Source: Trichoplax sp. H2
Taxonomy: Eukaryota; Placozoa; Uniplacotomia; Trichoplacea
Direction: 5' to 3'
NCBI GenBank assembly: GCA_003344405.1
Contig: NOWV01000014.1
Coordinates: 62,001-126,000, forward strand
Length of the DNA stretch: 64,000 bases
In this document: positions 14,066 through 29,313 of the stretch, one piece after another
Numbering within the stretch: the first letter of the stretch is position 1
Layout: each line of letters starts with the position of its first letter
Notes under the pieces: model-generated
What the model was told of the DNA's origin: nothing
The model's input: only the letters and a program-made list of their open reading frames with translations
Database searches by the model: none
Made by a program: the position numbers and the translations under genes

Positions 14066-17000
14066 ATATAGGAATAAACCTAGTTATTTCAGGACAGCCT
14101 AATTTATCCAAGCTAGTTCACTTTGAATTTAGCCAATTTTAATTCTTCTATTTAATACTATCAAACATTTGCTACACTATATTGGCTGTAGGCTATTAAA
14201 ATATCGTCAATGGCATTATTATTATTGCTACCTATCAAGAAACTAGTGCTGGAGCGCTGGAAAGATACATCTAAATGACAGCGAGTTGTAGCAGTTTAAA
14301 TACTAATTACATTATGCTCATGCTAGTTGACGATGATATAATACTCAAGAATTATTTGTTGCACTTTGGTAACAATATAGTTATTCTCACTGTCAAAGAA
14401 TCATTATGTGATAGAGTAGTTGCGAAAGCTAAATAGCAGTTAGAATAAATGCTAAAAACTTATTGAAGGTTGAAATAAAGACAATAAAGAACAAGTATAA
14501 AAAATTTGTCTGATGAATAAAACCATCATCAATTAATATATAATCAATATTTTAAAGATTAAAACAAGATCACAACTGATACTTTCATCATCAACTAGAA
14601 AGAATGATTGAATAATACATATTGAATCATTTTCAATGAAATAAGATGGCTATAGTTAGAGTATTTACATTTATTAAGGTAAAAGAGCAAAATTAGTCTG
14701 ATCTAATACTGTCGCAAATAAGAGAATAACTTATGATTGCGATATTTAATGGTCAATTTTATGTCAATATCTTCAAAATGATATATTCGACAAAGCAATA
14801 AAATGATCAAAGTCAAGATTTTAACAATCAGAATAAATTAGATGAAAACTTGTAACGAGAACATCATTAGGGTATAAGCTGAAAATAAATCTTTAAAACT
14901 ATATCAAATTTTTATCAGGTCTTGACATTATTGAAACTGTAAAAGAATATTAAATGTTGATGGGTAAAAATTTTAATGGAATGATGGGATTAGCTTGTTT
15001 TAAAAATAAGAAGTTTTAATTTTTAATCTATTGGATAAGACTGTTAGAATGTTTAATATTATGTAGGTATATCAGTCAAGAACTCATAAGAGAAATTGGC
15101 TATAATTACTGAAACTCTTGTAATAATCCAATGATAAGAATTATTTTACTTCCACTATTCTATTATCCTAAGAGATGCAATTTTAGAAATGATTCTTGTT
15201 CATTTTACATCAGTCCGTGTAAACCTCGTCATAGTATATTTATCAGAAAATTAATTTTAACATCTAGACATACAGTAGATTGGCAATATAAGGAAGAAAA
15301 TTGAAGTTTTAGCAGCTGATTTCAAACCCCAATTCTTGGTGAAATTCGAATGTGTTTTAAAGTCAATAATTACAAATTACAGATGAAAGGTTAGCAATAA
15401 CTTACGATATCTCTGCAGAGTATTCCAATAACCAAGAAGATTTATTAGAATAGATTTGAATTGTCTGGTAAGAGAGAGCTTGATGGAAAGATTGACCAAT
15501 TAAACTAAATTGTGAAATCAATTTCGCAAGGATTCATCAATGCAACATGGAAAGGGAGAATCATTTTCCATTTACATACTATCTTATCCTAATCAATTAG
15601 AAATGATGATGAAAAAGTAGAGTAACTTACGATTGATCCAGGGGTTATTCAACTGAATAATCGATAGGAGGTAGGATATTTCAATCCGTTAAGATAGCTA
15701 AGAGAAGCGAGAAATAGAAAATAATCTGCAATGCAAAGGTGTTGCTACTGTCAACTGAATTTATTTGTATCGACAATAAGTCGTGGTTCCAAGTGTCTAA
15801 TAAAATTGTCGTTGTCGAATAAAGATTGCATCTATTGGACATGCATTATGTCAATAGATCAAAGTAATAAAGGATAATTGTTATTTATATTATTGTTAGT
15901 ATTCTTTGATTTACTTGTTATTTATTATCTTCTATGTTGATATCAACCTCTAATGTATATTTTGTGACTTTAGAAAGAGGTTAAAGGGGGTGGAGAAAGG
16001 TAACTCCTTATTCAACTTTTTTACTCACTTACTTTACACACTCTCATTCTACTTGTCTTTTGTACTATACTTATTTATATTCAGGTCTTTTTGATTGAAA
16101 TAATAATAGCATCTATTATTAACATCGATTCAATACAACAAATTATTTCAAATCAACATGATAACGAGCAGAAAAAAGACCAAGGAGGAGGGAGGTAAAA
16201 TGTCTTGCTTGTTTGTTGTTCTAGTCAACGAGAATCGTAAGTATAGAAATAGATGACAAGTAATTATCTATTCTATTTTATTATTTTGTTATTTCTAATT
16301 TCCTGCTAATGTATTCTTCATCTTGATCAGTTGTCAAATTCTAAATACAATAATAGCATTGAATTGTAACTGTACTAATGGAGAGAAATCTACTCTAAAA
16401 TACGTACTAAATATAGCCCAAATCAATGAAAAGAACCGGCATAGTCCAAAACAACAATATTTGCTTCCTGATCACGATCAGAACTTCTCTCATAAGGTTG
16501 AAAATTAGCCTTAAATTGCTTAAATTATCTTAGAATGAAATGTGGATATTAAAAATAAAGACGCATAAATTAATACAGAAGGAAAATAAAAAAACCAAGA
16601 CAGGATCCCTGTGATACCACGTCTAAGCAGTATCGGACGCGAACTCCAAAGAGCATCTTGCCATAGAAATTTATTTTCTGATTTCGATAACCTTGCTTAT
16701 AACTTGTCACCACCTCTTTTAACACCCCTCTTAGCCCCCCTTCTGCTTTAAATCCATAAATAAAATATTCCAGTTTTGAATAATTGTCATCGTCGACTCT
16801 ATATTAAACAATTTTTGTCAATTCTCTATAACACGTTAATCTATTTCTTTTCTTTCTCATTTAAGTTCCGTGGGCAGATATTTTGTATTAGTCAAATTTG
16901 GTCTATTATCACTATTTATACCGTCCTATTACTCTGGGCTAAATAATGCTGTAGTACCGGTATAGCATGATGGATTTAATAATTGTAAAATCGAATAAGT

Positions 17001-20000
17001 GATTAGCAAATAAAAAATTGCTCATATTTTAAATTACTATCTTCCAAATTCATTTATTATTCGATGTTTAACTTTAAGGGAAAGAGTAGAAATAGATTAT
17101 TCATCGGAATACGACTAAATAGAATCCTATTACTATAACTTATATATTTATATAATTTTTGCCTTTATATTTTAGCTATACGAGTATATCTCTTCATTAT
17201 TCATTTTTTATACTTTTTCACTTTTTCTTGGTAAGTACATAAATGTTAAAATCTCACTTTTTCTCTCCTTTTATGAAAAATGCACATTATATGCAATTGA
17301 AATATAAAAATACAGATAAATATGCTTGATTAGCTCATTATAATAGTGCAAATATATACAATATTTCCTTACATCTGTTTCACTCCTCAATCTACTGCAT
17401 ATATCAGATATATACGTACATATTTATAGTATGTATTATATAAAAATCTTTAAGCTGCTCTAGAAATAATTTTAAGAGCAAAGATTACGACAAAAAGGAT
17501 AATAATATAGTAATAATAGCTATTAACTCATCGACGTAATTACTCTACGGGCTATTACTATTTAGAATAAAACGGCAACTCGTAAACGAGGTAGTTTTAC
17601 TGCAATATAATAATGATTCTATGGCTTTCGCTTCAATATCAAATTTCAACTGCAAAGAATTCTTTCATGCATATATGTGCTAAAAGCAAAATAAATTCTG
17701 GATATGGAAATCAAATATCGATTCAAATATTATAGCGAAATAGTATCGCGAAGGTCAGAATGTTCAAATAACCACACCTTATACTGCCACATTATGCGTT
17801 ATAAATTCCAATATAATATTTTTTAAGCTATTCTGTAGTATTCTAACACCGTTCTGCTATTAAGAAATTCCTTACTGTCCATGTTCTATTTGTATGGTAT
17901 GCTATACAACAAATGAAATAGCTTAGCTCAATCTTGTAATAATTATAATCAACGAACAGCAGAAACAAATAAAATTAAGCAGACAGGCCTAACAAAACTT
18001 TAATTAGCCTTCAAATTTAATGCCTCCATTAATAATAGTCACAAGAAGGATAATATTTATTTGGTATTTCTGTTATCATTTGGATTATTTTGGGCGTAAA
18101 TCATTTCGTACTGGACACTTGTATATTACTTGCATTAGATAAATCAAATAAATCCTTGACGATCCTAAGAAATAAAAAAGACGTACAACATATGCAGTAA
18201 TTCAATATGTATTTCAATATGTTATGCTTAATCTTACAAATTATTGAATCTTAATACTTAGATTATTATAAATAAAAAGCTTAATGAGATCGAAAGGGAA
18301 ATTAAAACACAATTAGTCAATTATGATAGTTCTTTAATGAACGATGATTGTAATACAATTATTTCTGTACATCATACTGTTGCAATCTTTTTAGTAAATT
18401 TGTCTGTATCTTTGTCGATTTTTCTGTCAAATATCCTTATAATATGCAAAATATGAATATAGCAGAAATAAAAATAGGTTTTTATTCTTAGCTATAGTTA
18501 AATTAAAATTAATTAACCTAAAAAATAGCGTCATATTGAAATAAGAATTCGGATGCAACAAAACACCTATGTAACTTGTAAATGCCCCACTGACTGTTTC
18601 CTTTCGTTTATCCACCTTAATTTACGTCTGTACTAAAATAATCCTAAATATAATCAATTCTATTGCCTATATTAAGTTACGATAAAAGATAGATGCAACA
18701 ATGGCTAAAATTTCTAGAAAATTTGCCAACAACCAGTATTATACGAAATTTTTAAACTAAGATTTCTTTTAAAGTAACTCTACTGAATCGATTCCGTTAT
18801 ATATTGACTAGACTTCATATAAGTATAGATTACTTTAAACAAAATATCAATCTGCGAATAGCTGACTGATAAAGTTTATAGCAGGACCGCCATCAAATCA
18901 TTTCAATGTAAGCTATGCTTAAAACAATAAAATAAAGCGTAGCAGTTAATAAACCTTCCTTTCATCGTTATACGGAAATCTATGATAATAGTATATAATA
19001 ATGATCAATAAGTTGATTCATTTAATGATTTCTTAATCCATATATGGCTATTGATGATGTATGATTACGGATTAATAAATGATCTTTTAAAAATTAGATA
19101 TCTGCTATAAAATAGGCTTAGTTATATAATTATTATCATCATTTCCACCTAACAGAAATATTCAATATCTACATTTGTAAGGTAATGTCGTTATTAAAGT
19201 TAATGCTAGTTTAGAATTTATTCAGTTATAACATAAATATTAATAAATTAGTTTGATTAATGATGAAAATAATATATTTAATGATCATCGTTGTTTTTCC
19301 CTTCATCTAACGTAAAATTATTCAAGGTTATAAAAAATTTCAAATAAACAAAGTCTAATCTATCCTAGCTCTGAATCGTTGTTCAATATTGACTTAGATT
19401 TATTTTCTTTTTATCACTTTTCTAATCAGCATGAATCTTTTATTGAATGCTTAATTTGACGTCAATACAGTCAATCTTAAGAATTATTCTAATGTCATTC
19501 TGTCATGATTCATTTTATTATTGATCGTCAACAATAAATTTACTATCAATGGCTGCGATTGAAACAGTAGCCTGACTTTTTGTATTGACATTTCTTTCTA
19601 TTTCCAACTTTTAACTGTCTATTTCAATCCTTCATTTTCTTTCTTACGATCGTTTTAAGTCAAAACCGTCATTAGTAAGATAGCTGATTATTATTGATAT
19701 TTTTTAATAATCGACATCTACTCAATTGCTTTGGTACTACGTATCGAAGAGACTATAGGATACAACTTATTCGTCAAAATACAGTAGTATTTATCTATCC
19801 ATCAATCAATCATGGATTACCGTGCAAAATCACCATAATAATATTTAATCATGGCTATGACTACATTTCTACGGTCTTTCACAAATGTTGATTAATTATT
19901 ATCATTCCATTGCCCAATTACCATGACAACTACTATATAATAGAGATCAAGTATAATTATATTCCATTACTATTGACGAAATTCGTTACATCATTTCAAT

Positions 20001-23000
20001 GCTACGTATGCATTCAAATAACATTTAACCTTGTTCTTCTATCGTGCAAACTCAAGATGAGAATGAATCATGATGATAGCACTAATAAACACGCATTGGG
20101 AATGCAAACTGATCATATCATCCATTTCAAATAGAATTAAAATACTGTCTCCAAATATGATCGATTTGATAGCAGTTATTTTATTATTGAAGCATCAATT
20201 CATTCAAGATAATAATAAAGAATGATGCACGAAACGATTCTCATCTATGTGGGGATTTTAGTGCAGAGAGCTATATAATCAAACATAAAAGAGATATAAA
20301 TATCAATTATGCAGCCATAACTTATTAAGATTGATTGCAACTGATCAACGGGAGCTTATTGTATCATGGTTGTACTTTAATCAATATTGCATTTCCTTCT
20401 TTTTACATAATTTCTAGCCATGATTATGATGTCTCATTATACTCCTTATCATTATCGTCGGTGTGATAAAAGCGTAAGAAAATTTTTAGTTTATACGATG
20501 GATAGATAGCCAAAGAATATGTAGCAATATAGGCTGCCTAACATTATTAAATATTTTTCAATCATACATTAATAATATATGCAACGTAAATCAATCGATT
20601 CTTATTAGCCCAATTAAAGAAGCCATAGAAGAAAATAAAATAACGCTATGCCATTTTTATTCTATTCTAGAAGCATGCACGAACATTTACTTTAAATTCA
20701 TTTATAATCATCATCACTAATAATCGTATTAGATTGCTATTCACAGTCTCATTCCTGTACCATTTACAACATACGATTCCATTACCCAAGTGATTATTAA
20801 TGTAACACTACATTAGCACGAGCATTTCAAAATATAACGGTCTAGCCAGATAACGGAATAGATAAATATTTCTAATACTAATATATTGCTTCCTGTCATC
20901 AAGCTATGCTATAAAATAGAATACCACTTACAAAAAACAATCTTTTGATTTCTTATTCAATTGTCACATGTTTAGTTATGTCTAGTAATAATTTTTAATG
21001 TTCATCAAGCATAGGATAGATTATAAATACGTTTCATTTATTGAAATATATTATTTTTTATAGTCTCTAATTTTGTTTCTTCATAAAATTCTATTAAAAA
21101 TTAAGTTTAAGAAAATTTGCAAAAGAATGTGATTGCCCATAAATATCTTAACTTTGCCAACCTCAATGTCAGCTTATAATCTAATTAATAATGATCTTCA
21201 CTACAGACGATAATTGGCGATTATTTTTAAGTTGAAAAAAAGATTGACAATAGAACGGAGCTAATTGTTAGAAAATCAAACAATCGTTCCAATTTGCCAT
21301 TATTATCAATCATCTCTGATGATTAACATGCCAAAGGATAATTTAGAATTCAAGCTATTTATTGGAATTTTAAATTGTCTTCAAATTATATCGTGGCACA
21401 AATTGAATGTCCTTTATGCAAAGCTAAAAGGGAAAATTCTTGAATCTATAATCTGGTTTATGATTTTTGATGTCGATCGAAAAATAGGATTTATTATAAT
21501 TAATTAGATTTATTAATTATTAATAATTCGCTTTTCCTATTATTAATGATACTTTTAATCCTTCATAGCAATACGAGTTTTAATTATTTCCTAGCGTTTT
21601 ACTTTACCACATTATTGAATTTTTACGATGATTAAAGAGGCATTCACAAGTTAATCAACTTCTGCGCTCAATTGTCAGCTGTCTTGACTGATGCTAGTCA
21701 CAGCCGCCAGCCTTACATTTAACAACTAACAACTCGATCAAGTTACAATTAAAATTATGAATCAATTATCTATGTCTAATTTTCTCATCACTGAATAGGC
21801 TTTTATAACTAGCAATCATCTTCACAACAATGTCCAAAACTATTATCCTTTAGATTGACGTGAAGTGTCAACAAAGTTTGCCGAAGTTCTAATAAAGTTT
21901 TAATAAATGATCAATATTAGCATTTGTCATCATCAAGAAAATTAAATTACAGAATATCGTCTATAAATATATCCAGTTTATTATCGTTTAAGCTAACATC
22001 TTAAGTAAATAAACCCAATCAGATAGAATAATGATGAATATTGAGCTCTTAATTAATCAACTTTGTAATACCTCCAATCAATAATCTCGAAAAAATCGCT
22101 ACAAGAGCCATTCTTGATTAAGCACCAGAATCCGTTTGCCAATTGAACTAAAAAGGTCTAACATTTTCTGCTTATTTCCTTATTTTAATTAAAATTTATA
22201 AGTATCAGTCAAGTTATTACTTGCATTAGTGTGATTGGTCAAGCTATCATGTTTACAAGCACTTTCTATTCACTTAGCAAACACCAATGTATGGCCTCTT
22301 TCTACGTATTATACTGTATGTATATATATAAAAGAGACAAAACAATAAAAATATATGTGTAAAGTCAAATTTTGATCATACGATCCTAAATTGATTTAAG
22401 GCTTGTATAGTCCAAAGCACAGTTCGTAGTTGTTTAATGAATTAGTAATTATTATCACGATGGCTGACGAACGTGGTCTGACACATACTATACTATGGCA
22501 CTACAATGTAGCAACTAAAAACTAATGACTAAAGACTCGTATATTTATCAAAAATAAAAATAAAAAAAAAATTATGGGCGTTGCAAATATTAAACTAGTA
22601 CGTACAATCATTTATCGAAAAGTGCTAACAAGCCAGACCTGGATTCATAAACACGTACTAGAGACTTACTAGATACCCTGTACGAGTACGCAGCAAAAGG
22701 CAAAAATTATTAACTAACATCTATGAACATTCATTAGAAATGCTAAATAATATAAAGTAATTATCTCATTCACTTTAATATGCGTGAATTAAAGTTAAGC
22801 ACGTTAGACTTAATTTCTACAAAAATTAATAATATATCATTATTTAATCTATCGTTATATTTTAGCAATGATTATAATTCGACTAGTTATCATGGTAAAT
22901 GAATCTATCAATCAATATTACACTTATTTCTTTCTTTGAAAAAGTGACTGATGATCCAATACGAATTGTACCTGTCAACATATATAACATATGAATATAA

Positions 23001-23624
23001 GACCGTCTACTATTGGTACGGATAGGTAATACACTCTATCTTTCGCTAAAGTACTAGATACATATATATATGCCTACAATAAAAGTCAATATTATATGTT
23101 CGCGTATAAAAAAATATCTATATATAACCATTGTTACATGTAGCCTCTGTGCAGAATCGTGCGGTATGAACTGTAGGTGAGTAGGTATATAAAGTTTGTA
23201 AAATGACCGACTTCGCATACGGTCACGTTCAGATACACTTGTTAAAGACTTGGCAGCCACAAATAACTCCACTTAAGTGTACATATCTTATCTTGCTATT
23301 TTTATAATTTAGGTCAATGCTTGATTTTAGCCTATTATTCAACTATATATACAGTTGCTGACATCCTATCTATATGGTAAACCTTTAATACACTTTACAT
23401 GCGCTCACTATAGTAAGCTTAGCACGCGTATATAGATAAATGTGAATTCCAGCAAATACTTCCATATGTGCTCTAGCTAATTGATATTCTGCTACTAAAT
23501 TTCGCAGATGTTGTTTCATCAGCTACTTATACTTCTTAAATATGTAAATTTCATTGCAATTGCACGTAGTAAATACCTCTTGAAACACTAACTATAATAA
23601 GGTAGGCAATTATGTTACTGTTAT
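14066..23624. other. gene-free AT-rich stretch
   Basis: I see no supported gene. An ATG at 16158 opens 26 codons (MITSRKKTKEEGGKM...) and runs into a strong donor-like GTAAGTAT at 16237, but no partner exon follows. A full CRE palindrome TGACGTCA lies at 19457-19464. Other frames (for example 19694-19891, 21265-21507) translate to low-complexity Ile/Asn/Tyr-rich peptides. From about 22.3 kb the sequence changes flavour to richer in GTAC and TAGAC words, leading into the dispersed repeat. Confidence 0.45.
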
Positions 23625-24545
23625 ATAACTTAGTATTGGATTGTACATTATCAGTCGTGTTTAGTATGATGTACGTTAGTTTAGCTTTCTATATTTATCT
23701 AAAGCCATAGACTGTAACAGGAAATTCTTTATTAAGTATAAATGACCATATACAGTAGAATGTTCAGCCTTTGCCGTTACTAGAGGTAAGTATGTAACTC
23801 ATATAGTAGGAGATGGTTAATTCATCGTACTTTGGCTGGTAGAAATAAAGTCTACGTCAGTGCTGTAACTATTACCATATTAATTTATAGATGGTCCACT
23901 GCAAAGTATTTGCAGTACCTTGAGTTTAGTACTTGAGCTAAATACTTAATTGAGCATAGAATTATTAATATGCACTACCGTAGGCTATAATACTTGCGTC
24001 GTTTAATGCGATTAGTTGCTCGTACCCCGGCAAAATATGGTAATTCAATGCCTGTGCTTAACGTGTAGAAGCGTAATAATGTTACTACAATTACTAAATA
24101 GGTCATGCGCTAGGATTTATAAGCGTATGCAACGAGTAGATCGAGAGTTCTTCTTGTTCATAGTTTGTTGTAAATACAGTTACGGTTGGTTTTATTGTAA
24201 TAAAGCTTAATTCGGGTTTTAAATCCAGTTAGACTGATTTATTGTGGACCCTTAAAAAATCGACTTATTACAGTATTGTTACAAATAATAATCTGAACGT
24301 ATGTAAAATTAGGTAGAACTAGTAGACCCTCGCTCGTTATACTTCGCTCACTATACTCATTGTTGCTATGTTGATTTCAGCTACTAACGCCACAAAAGTA
24401 CATAAGTAGGCAACTTTAGATCGTTCAGTAGTTATAACTAAAAGTATTTATAGCAGTTATTTTCGGCTAGAGTAGAGCTGTATGCAGATAATCTTTGTCT
24501 AGAGGTCTAATAAGTTCTAATTTTCCAAAAATTTTTGAGATTTGA
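23625..24545. repeat. dispersed repeat, copy A (second copy in SPMIP4 intron 5)
   Basis: This segment matches 50760-51320 in blocks in the same order and orientation: TAGACTGTA, ATATACAGTA, GATGGTTAATTCATCGTACT with TTGGCTGG and GTCTACGT, then GGCAACTTTAGAT, and CGGCTAGAGTAGAGCT with TAATCTTTGT. Copy A carries roughly 300 bp extra in the middle (about 24.0-24.3 kb). I see no long ORF, no terminal inverted repeats and no poly(A) tail, so its class is unknown. Confidence 0.7.
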
Positions 24546-27500
24546 CGATCAATTAGATCACAATGACTAATTTTAATATATTCCTAAAGCTATTCAAACG
24601 GTAAGACGACTGCTTAGCATGAATTTAAACTCGTATATTGCAATGAACTTAAAATTGCAAATTTATAGGCATACCTAATTTGGCAAATAAGTAATTTATG
24701 TATCATACTACATTACTGGTTACAATAGCACATTTAACGTAAAGCAAAGTAACATATGGGACAACAAAGAAGTAAACTTAGCAGACCCGTTGTATTGCCA
24801 TCGTGGTGCCTTTAATTAGGCAATAAAGCGTTTTATGTGAGGCCTAAAACTGATACTAATACGACTATGCGACTCCCTACGAAGCAAGAAACGGAGGTGT
24901 AAGCCAGTATGGAGAGAAATTTGTATAAGTAAAAGATTGATCATTACTAATGCAGTATTATTGATTACTAATATTTGGAAATATCTTCATTTATATTTGT
25001 ATCGGATCAATTTCTCCCTATTTACTTAGGATATTCCTATCTCTTTACATTAATTCCTTATGGTAAGAATTATTTTTTTAATAACCATAAAGGTGCGAAT
25101 TTCCTTTATACAAATACTACGAAACCCATCTGTAAATAAACCAGGCTAAGAATACTTAATTAAATGATACTAGTCCTATAACTGGTCGCATTATGCTACT
25201 CTTTAATGCCATCCTAAATATGTATAGAGCCATTAAAGTGCCTAAATCAATCTCTAGAATCGTTGAAAGACGAAATCAGGTTGATATAGCATTATGAAAT
25301 ATGGTATAAATTATATAAGACACCTTGCTTGTCTTAGCCCAAGGCTGTTAATAAAGTGATTAAAATGTTTTTCCCATCAGATATATAGCCATCATAATAC
25401 CTTAAGATTGAAGAATATTCGTGAATAAGAGCTTTCTTCTACTAGAGCAACAGTAAAATAAACTAATTGTCGTAAATGGATTCCATCTTTGAGTAAACTT
25501 CCATCGTTGCCTAATTTGAATTGAACTTGCTGACATAAAATAAAATACTGTCATTAAGTACAGTTTGATTGTTAGGATTCAATTTCTCGAAAAAGGAATT
25601 GTTAACGAACAGATTTAACTTCAAAATTGGGAAGTTCATTTAAGAAAGTAAATTATCAATCATACTATGCCGTTTTTGATAGGATAACATAATCTGTCAA
25701 TAATTGCATAAATGGTGAAATTAAATCGTCCTATATAGAAATGGACGTTATTGTCTCCAATTTAATCAAGATCGATTAAAAGGAGGCGGAAAATTCTTAT
25801 TGAATCAAAGCAGTCGTCAATTTGAGGTTAATGTCAACAGCATAGCGTGAAATAAGAAAGAATTAATGCTAAATAGGAAAAGAGGAAGTCATCCAGACAA
25901 TGCTGAGAGTTCATGTTAATAACTGTACTTGCAGTTACTATCATAAATGGAAAGAATGCTCGTCTTAAGACTACTCGAATGCGTCCATGTTAAAGTTTAC
26001 CTAGTATTAAGTAAGATGATATGCTAATTAATGAAAAAGATCTTTATTAACTACTCTGATTTCTATCATATAGATAACAGACGGCTTTCAAAATGAACTA
26101 CTGCAAAGAAATTCCTAAACTAAATTCTAATTAATTAAATCATCTCATTTTTCTCAATTAATAAAAATATTTACGGACAAGACCAACCTCGTCAATATCC
26201 TAAATTTAGGCATATTACAATAATTTTTTGTGCGATATTGCAAGCATGTCAAAGTATCCGTTTCATTTTTTTGTGGCCTTTACTACACGATACCGTTTAC
26301 TTTATCCAAATTACCAACTCGAATACGATAAAAATTCTGCTAGCAACACGAAAATTTTCTTCCGTATTTAAGTATCGCCAGGCCTAATGTCTACTCTTAT
26401 GAACTACCGTATCCATTACAGTTACATAACAACATCTTCATTTCTTAAGTTATTTAAACTCCAGATATAAGTTATTTAAATTATAAATCCTATTATCATT
26501 AATGAAATAGGATATTTAAAGCAATATTATGAATAGATAATTCACGTTACAAGTACTAAGACTCATTTAATTCATTGCTAATAAGATAGAATGGGTGATG
26601 GTAGCATGATTATTGTATTCCTAAATTAATTTTGCAAATTACCAGGCTAAATTTCACTCTGCTTTCATCATTTTAGCAAAAGTACCATTCATTTCTTTAA
26701 TGTAAACGACTTTCTTCCGATAAATTCTAACTAAAATTATATCCTTTCATCCCCAGCTTGTCAAATTAATCATTTAAAAATTACAATGACTGGGATAATC
26801 ACAGATTGTTCATGTGTTATGGATAGACTAGCATAAAATTTAATTACCTATCATTTTAATATCTCTCTGGATTACATTACTCGCGTAATTTATTAGCAGC
26901 AATGAATTATTCGATACTCACTTAAAGTTTTATGATTCCATCTCAAACAGATATTAACGTCGTTTAGTATTGTAGTCTTATGGAAATCGAAATGGATGAG
27001 CAAGACAGAAATTACAAACAATTCGATAAAATAGATATGAAAGAATATGAATCACAAATTAGATAATCAATTCTCACTATGATAAATTCTAAGACTTTGA
27101 TTGACAGTAATAGTGTGATTACTTTCAATGAACGGAAAGTAAAATATAAGCAACAAGACTTCCTGAGCAAATAAAAAGTTGTTGAATTAAAGATCCCTTT
27201 GATCAATTTTCTGGTAAATTAATTAAGATTGCATCGAAATAAATTAAAAGTCTCCTTCGTCAGTTGTTACGTATATTCTGATTTACGATGTTCGAAAACA
27301 GATAATATGAGCAGCAATCACTATTTAATAATGATAACCGAACAAGTTATAGATTTTGTTATGTTATATTTGAAATTTGCTGATATTCGTTAAGAATAAA
27401 TCATAACATATAGTAATGAGCAGGTAACAAAATCAACTATGGTCTAGGCTATATTACAATTGGTAAACAGTATAATAATAGCTAAGGCAAAGAATTGCTC

Positions 27501-27850
27501 ATTTACACGAAGAAACTAGTGCTAATATGAAAATCATTGAAATACAGCTTAGCTATTATTGCCAATATTAAGCCCAAAAGTATTATTGTAACTAGTCTCG
27601 ACATACTATTTTATCCTTTAAAACATTTCGTCTTAGAATAAGACGTGATTGAGAACAACAGAAATGGATCTATTCTAATATAAAAGAAGTTCCGCTAAAA
27701 AAATTTTTAGTAGATAGATTATTGCTACTATTAACACAGCGTCTAGAAGCTAAAAATATAAAGTTGTTAGTCTTTGCCATATTTATACTTATTATGGTAT
27801 CGGCTGAACTTCACTTAGATTATGAACTCGGTTTATTTCTTCTTAATCAG
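24546..27850. other. gene-free AT-rich stretch
   Basis: No gene, RNA or repeat that I can support. The minus-strand frame 27012-27206 is hydrophobic low-complexity translation without a recognisable motif. Confidence 0.45.
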
Positions 27851-28190
27851 AATGAAAGCTGCTATTTCGTACAAATTTTGATGAGTGCCTAGGTTAGTCA
27901 ACGATATTTAGAGCAAAGGCACCAGTCCGTATCCTCTGTGCTATTTATTATTTCATGGCAAAAATTGTAGCGACTGCATTTAGATTAAGAATTTTGGCTA
28001 CGTCTCCTCAAGGAATCTGGATGAAAGCTGTTATTTCGTACAAATTTCGATAAGTAGCTGAGTAAGCCAATGATAGTTAGAGGCTTAGAGCAGATACGCC
28101 TAGTCTATATCTTGTGTGCCTTTTATTTCTTGGCAAACTTACGATAGCCACAGTACTACAGACTATAAGTTTTATTGGTTAGAATCTGTA
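27851..28190. repeat. two-copy tandem duplication, period about 169 bp
   Basis: Copy 1 at 27852 (ATGAAAGCTGCTATTTCGTA) and copy 2 at 28021 (ATGAAAGCTGTTATTTCGTA) both continue with CAAATTT, TAGTCAA/AAGCCAA, GAT.TTTAGAG, CTGTGTGC/TGTGCTATT and TTGGCAAA-like blocks. The copies have diverged by substitutions and short indels. Confidence 0.75.
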
Positions 28191-29277
28191 TAAGGACAGC
28201 TATATTCAGTTATGACAACCGATTAGAGAATAAGTGAGGGTTAGTACGAGTTTTAATAACGCTATATAAGGCGATATTTACGTTCTCTATGAGGATTCCT
28301 ACGGTATTTAAGCTTGCTATCTAATTCATAGAAAAGGCTACATAGCACGAGTATAGTGATTTTAATAGATCGGTGTACAAGAAGTTTTACTGTATCTCAT
28401 CACTACGGTACCATATCAACGCAGAGTTATTTGGAATTTGACCTTGGTACTTTCTGAATTTTAATAAGAAAGGGGAAATTTACCCGTTCCTCTTTCTATT
28501 CTTCGAATGAAGTGAGATTACTATCAGCGATTAATAAGGTTAAGTAAAAGTTACCTCAAATGCAGGTATTCATATTTCAATCAAGAAGTTCCGCCTTGCC
28601 AAGAATGGATTCACATCTCTTCCAAGTCGACTTTATTCTTAAGTTACAAGTAATCAAATATGTAATATCCAATAATATTATCAATGTCAGTAATAGTCTT
28701 TAAAAATGATTAAAGCGAACGATAACTGAAATAAAAAGACATTTTTCATGAGATTTCGATTCAATAAGGATTTTATTTGTGATTGGATTCACATAGACTC
28801 TCATATCGGCAACAATAGTCATGATTGATAAATCACAGCTGGCTAGCTTGATTCTTAGTTGACGGTTTTTAAGCTCTTGCAAGCCATTGATAACTTTATA
28901 AAGTTGTTATACAGTAAATATCTCCTAGCGGAATTGCATCTACAGCAGCTATGATGGCGGAAATACGTAATGATATATCCATTTTTTATTCTTAATCTCT
29001 TGACTTGCAGCTGCTTTATCGATTCTTTACCGTTAGTAATTGTTAACAGCTGGAGTTTAGAACAAGAAAATTTAACTGTGAATCTGAGGTTACAATTATC
29101 CTCCGCGATATTTGCCTAAGATAATGTAATCAGTTCTATAGGGTCTTTAGGCATATATAATATTTTTTAGAGATTGTTAATCATCTTGACTTCGGAAGCA
29201 TAAACGTTTCATGAAAATTTTGCGCCAACATGATATGAATTAATTGTATTGCAAAGACCTACTGTTAGTAATTTTAT
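28191..29277. other. gene-free stretch left of the solo LTR
   Basis: No supported gene. The minus-strand frame 28700-28882 lacks a recognisable motif. Confidence 0.4.
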
Positions 29278-29313
29278 ACCTGTGTCACGGTACCTTTTTG
29301 TCGTGATGAGTTA

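Noticed and set aside
16158-16236. Possible first exon (MITSRKKTKEEGGKM...) before a strong GTAAGTAT donor
   Set aside because: No downstream exon with matching phase or a recognisable motif was found.
21265-21507. 80-codon plus-strand ORF
   Set aside because: Hydrophobic low-complexity translation without an ATG at the listed start codon; no homology recognised.
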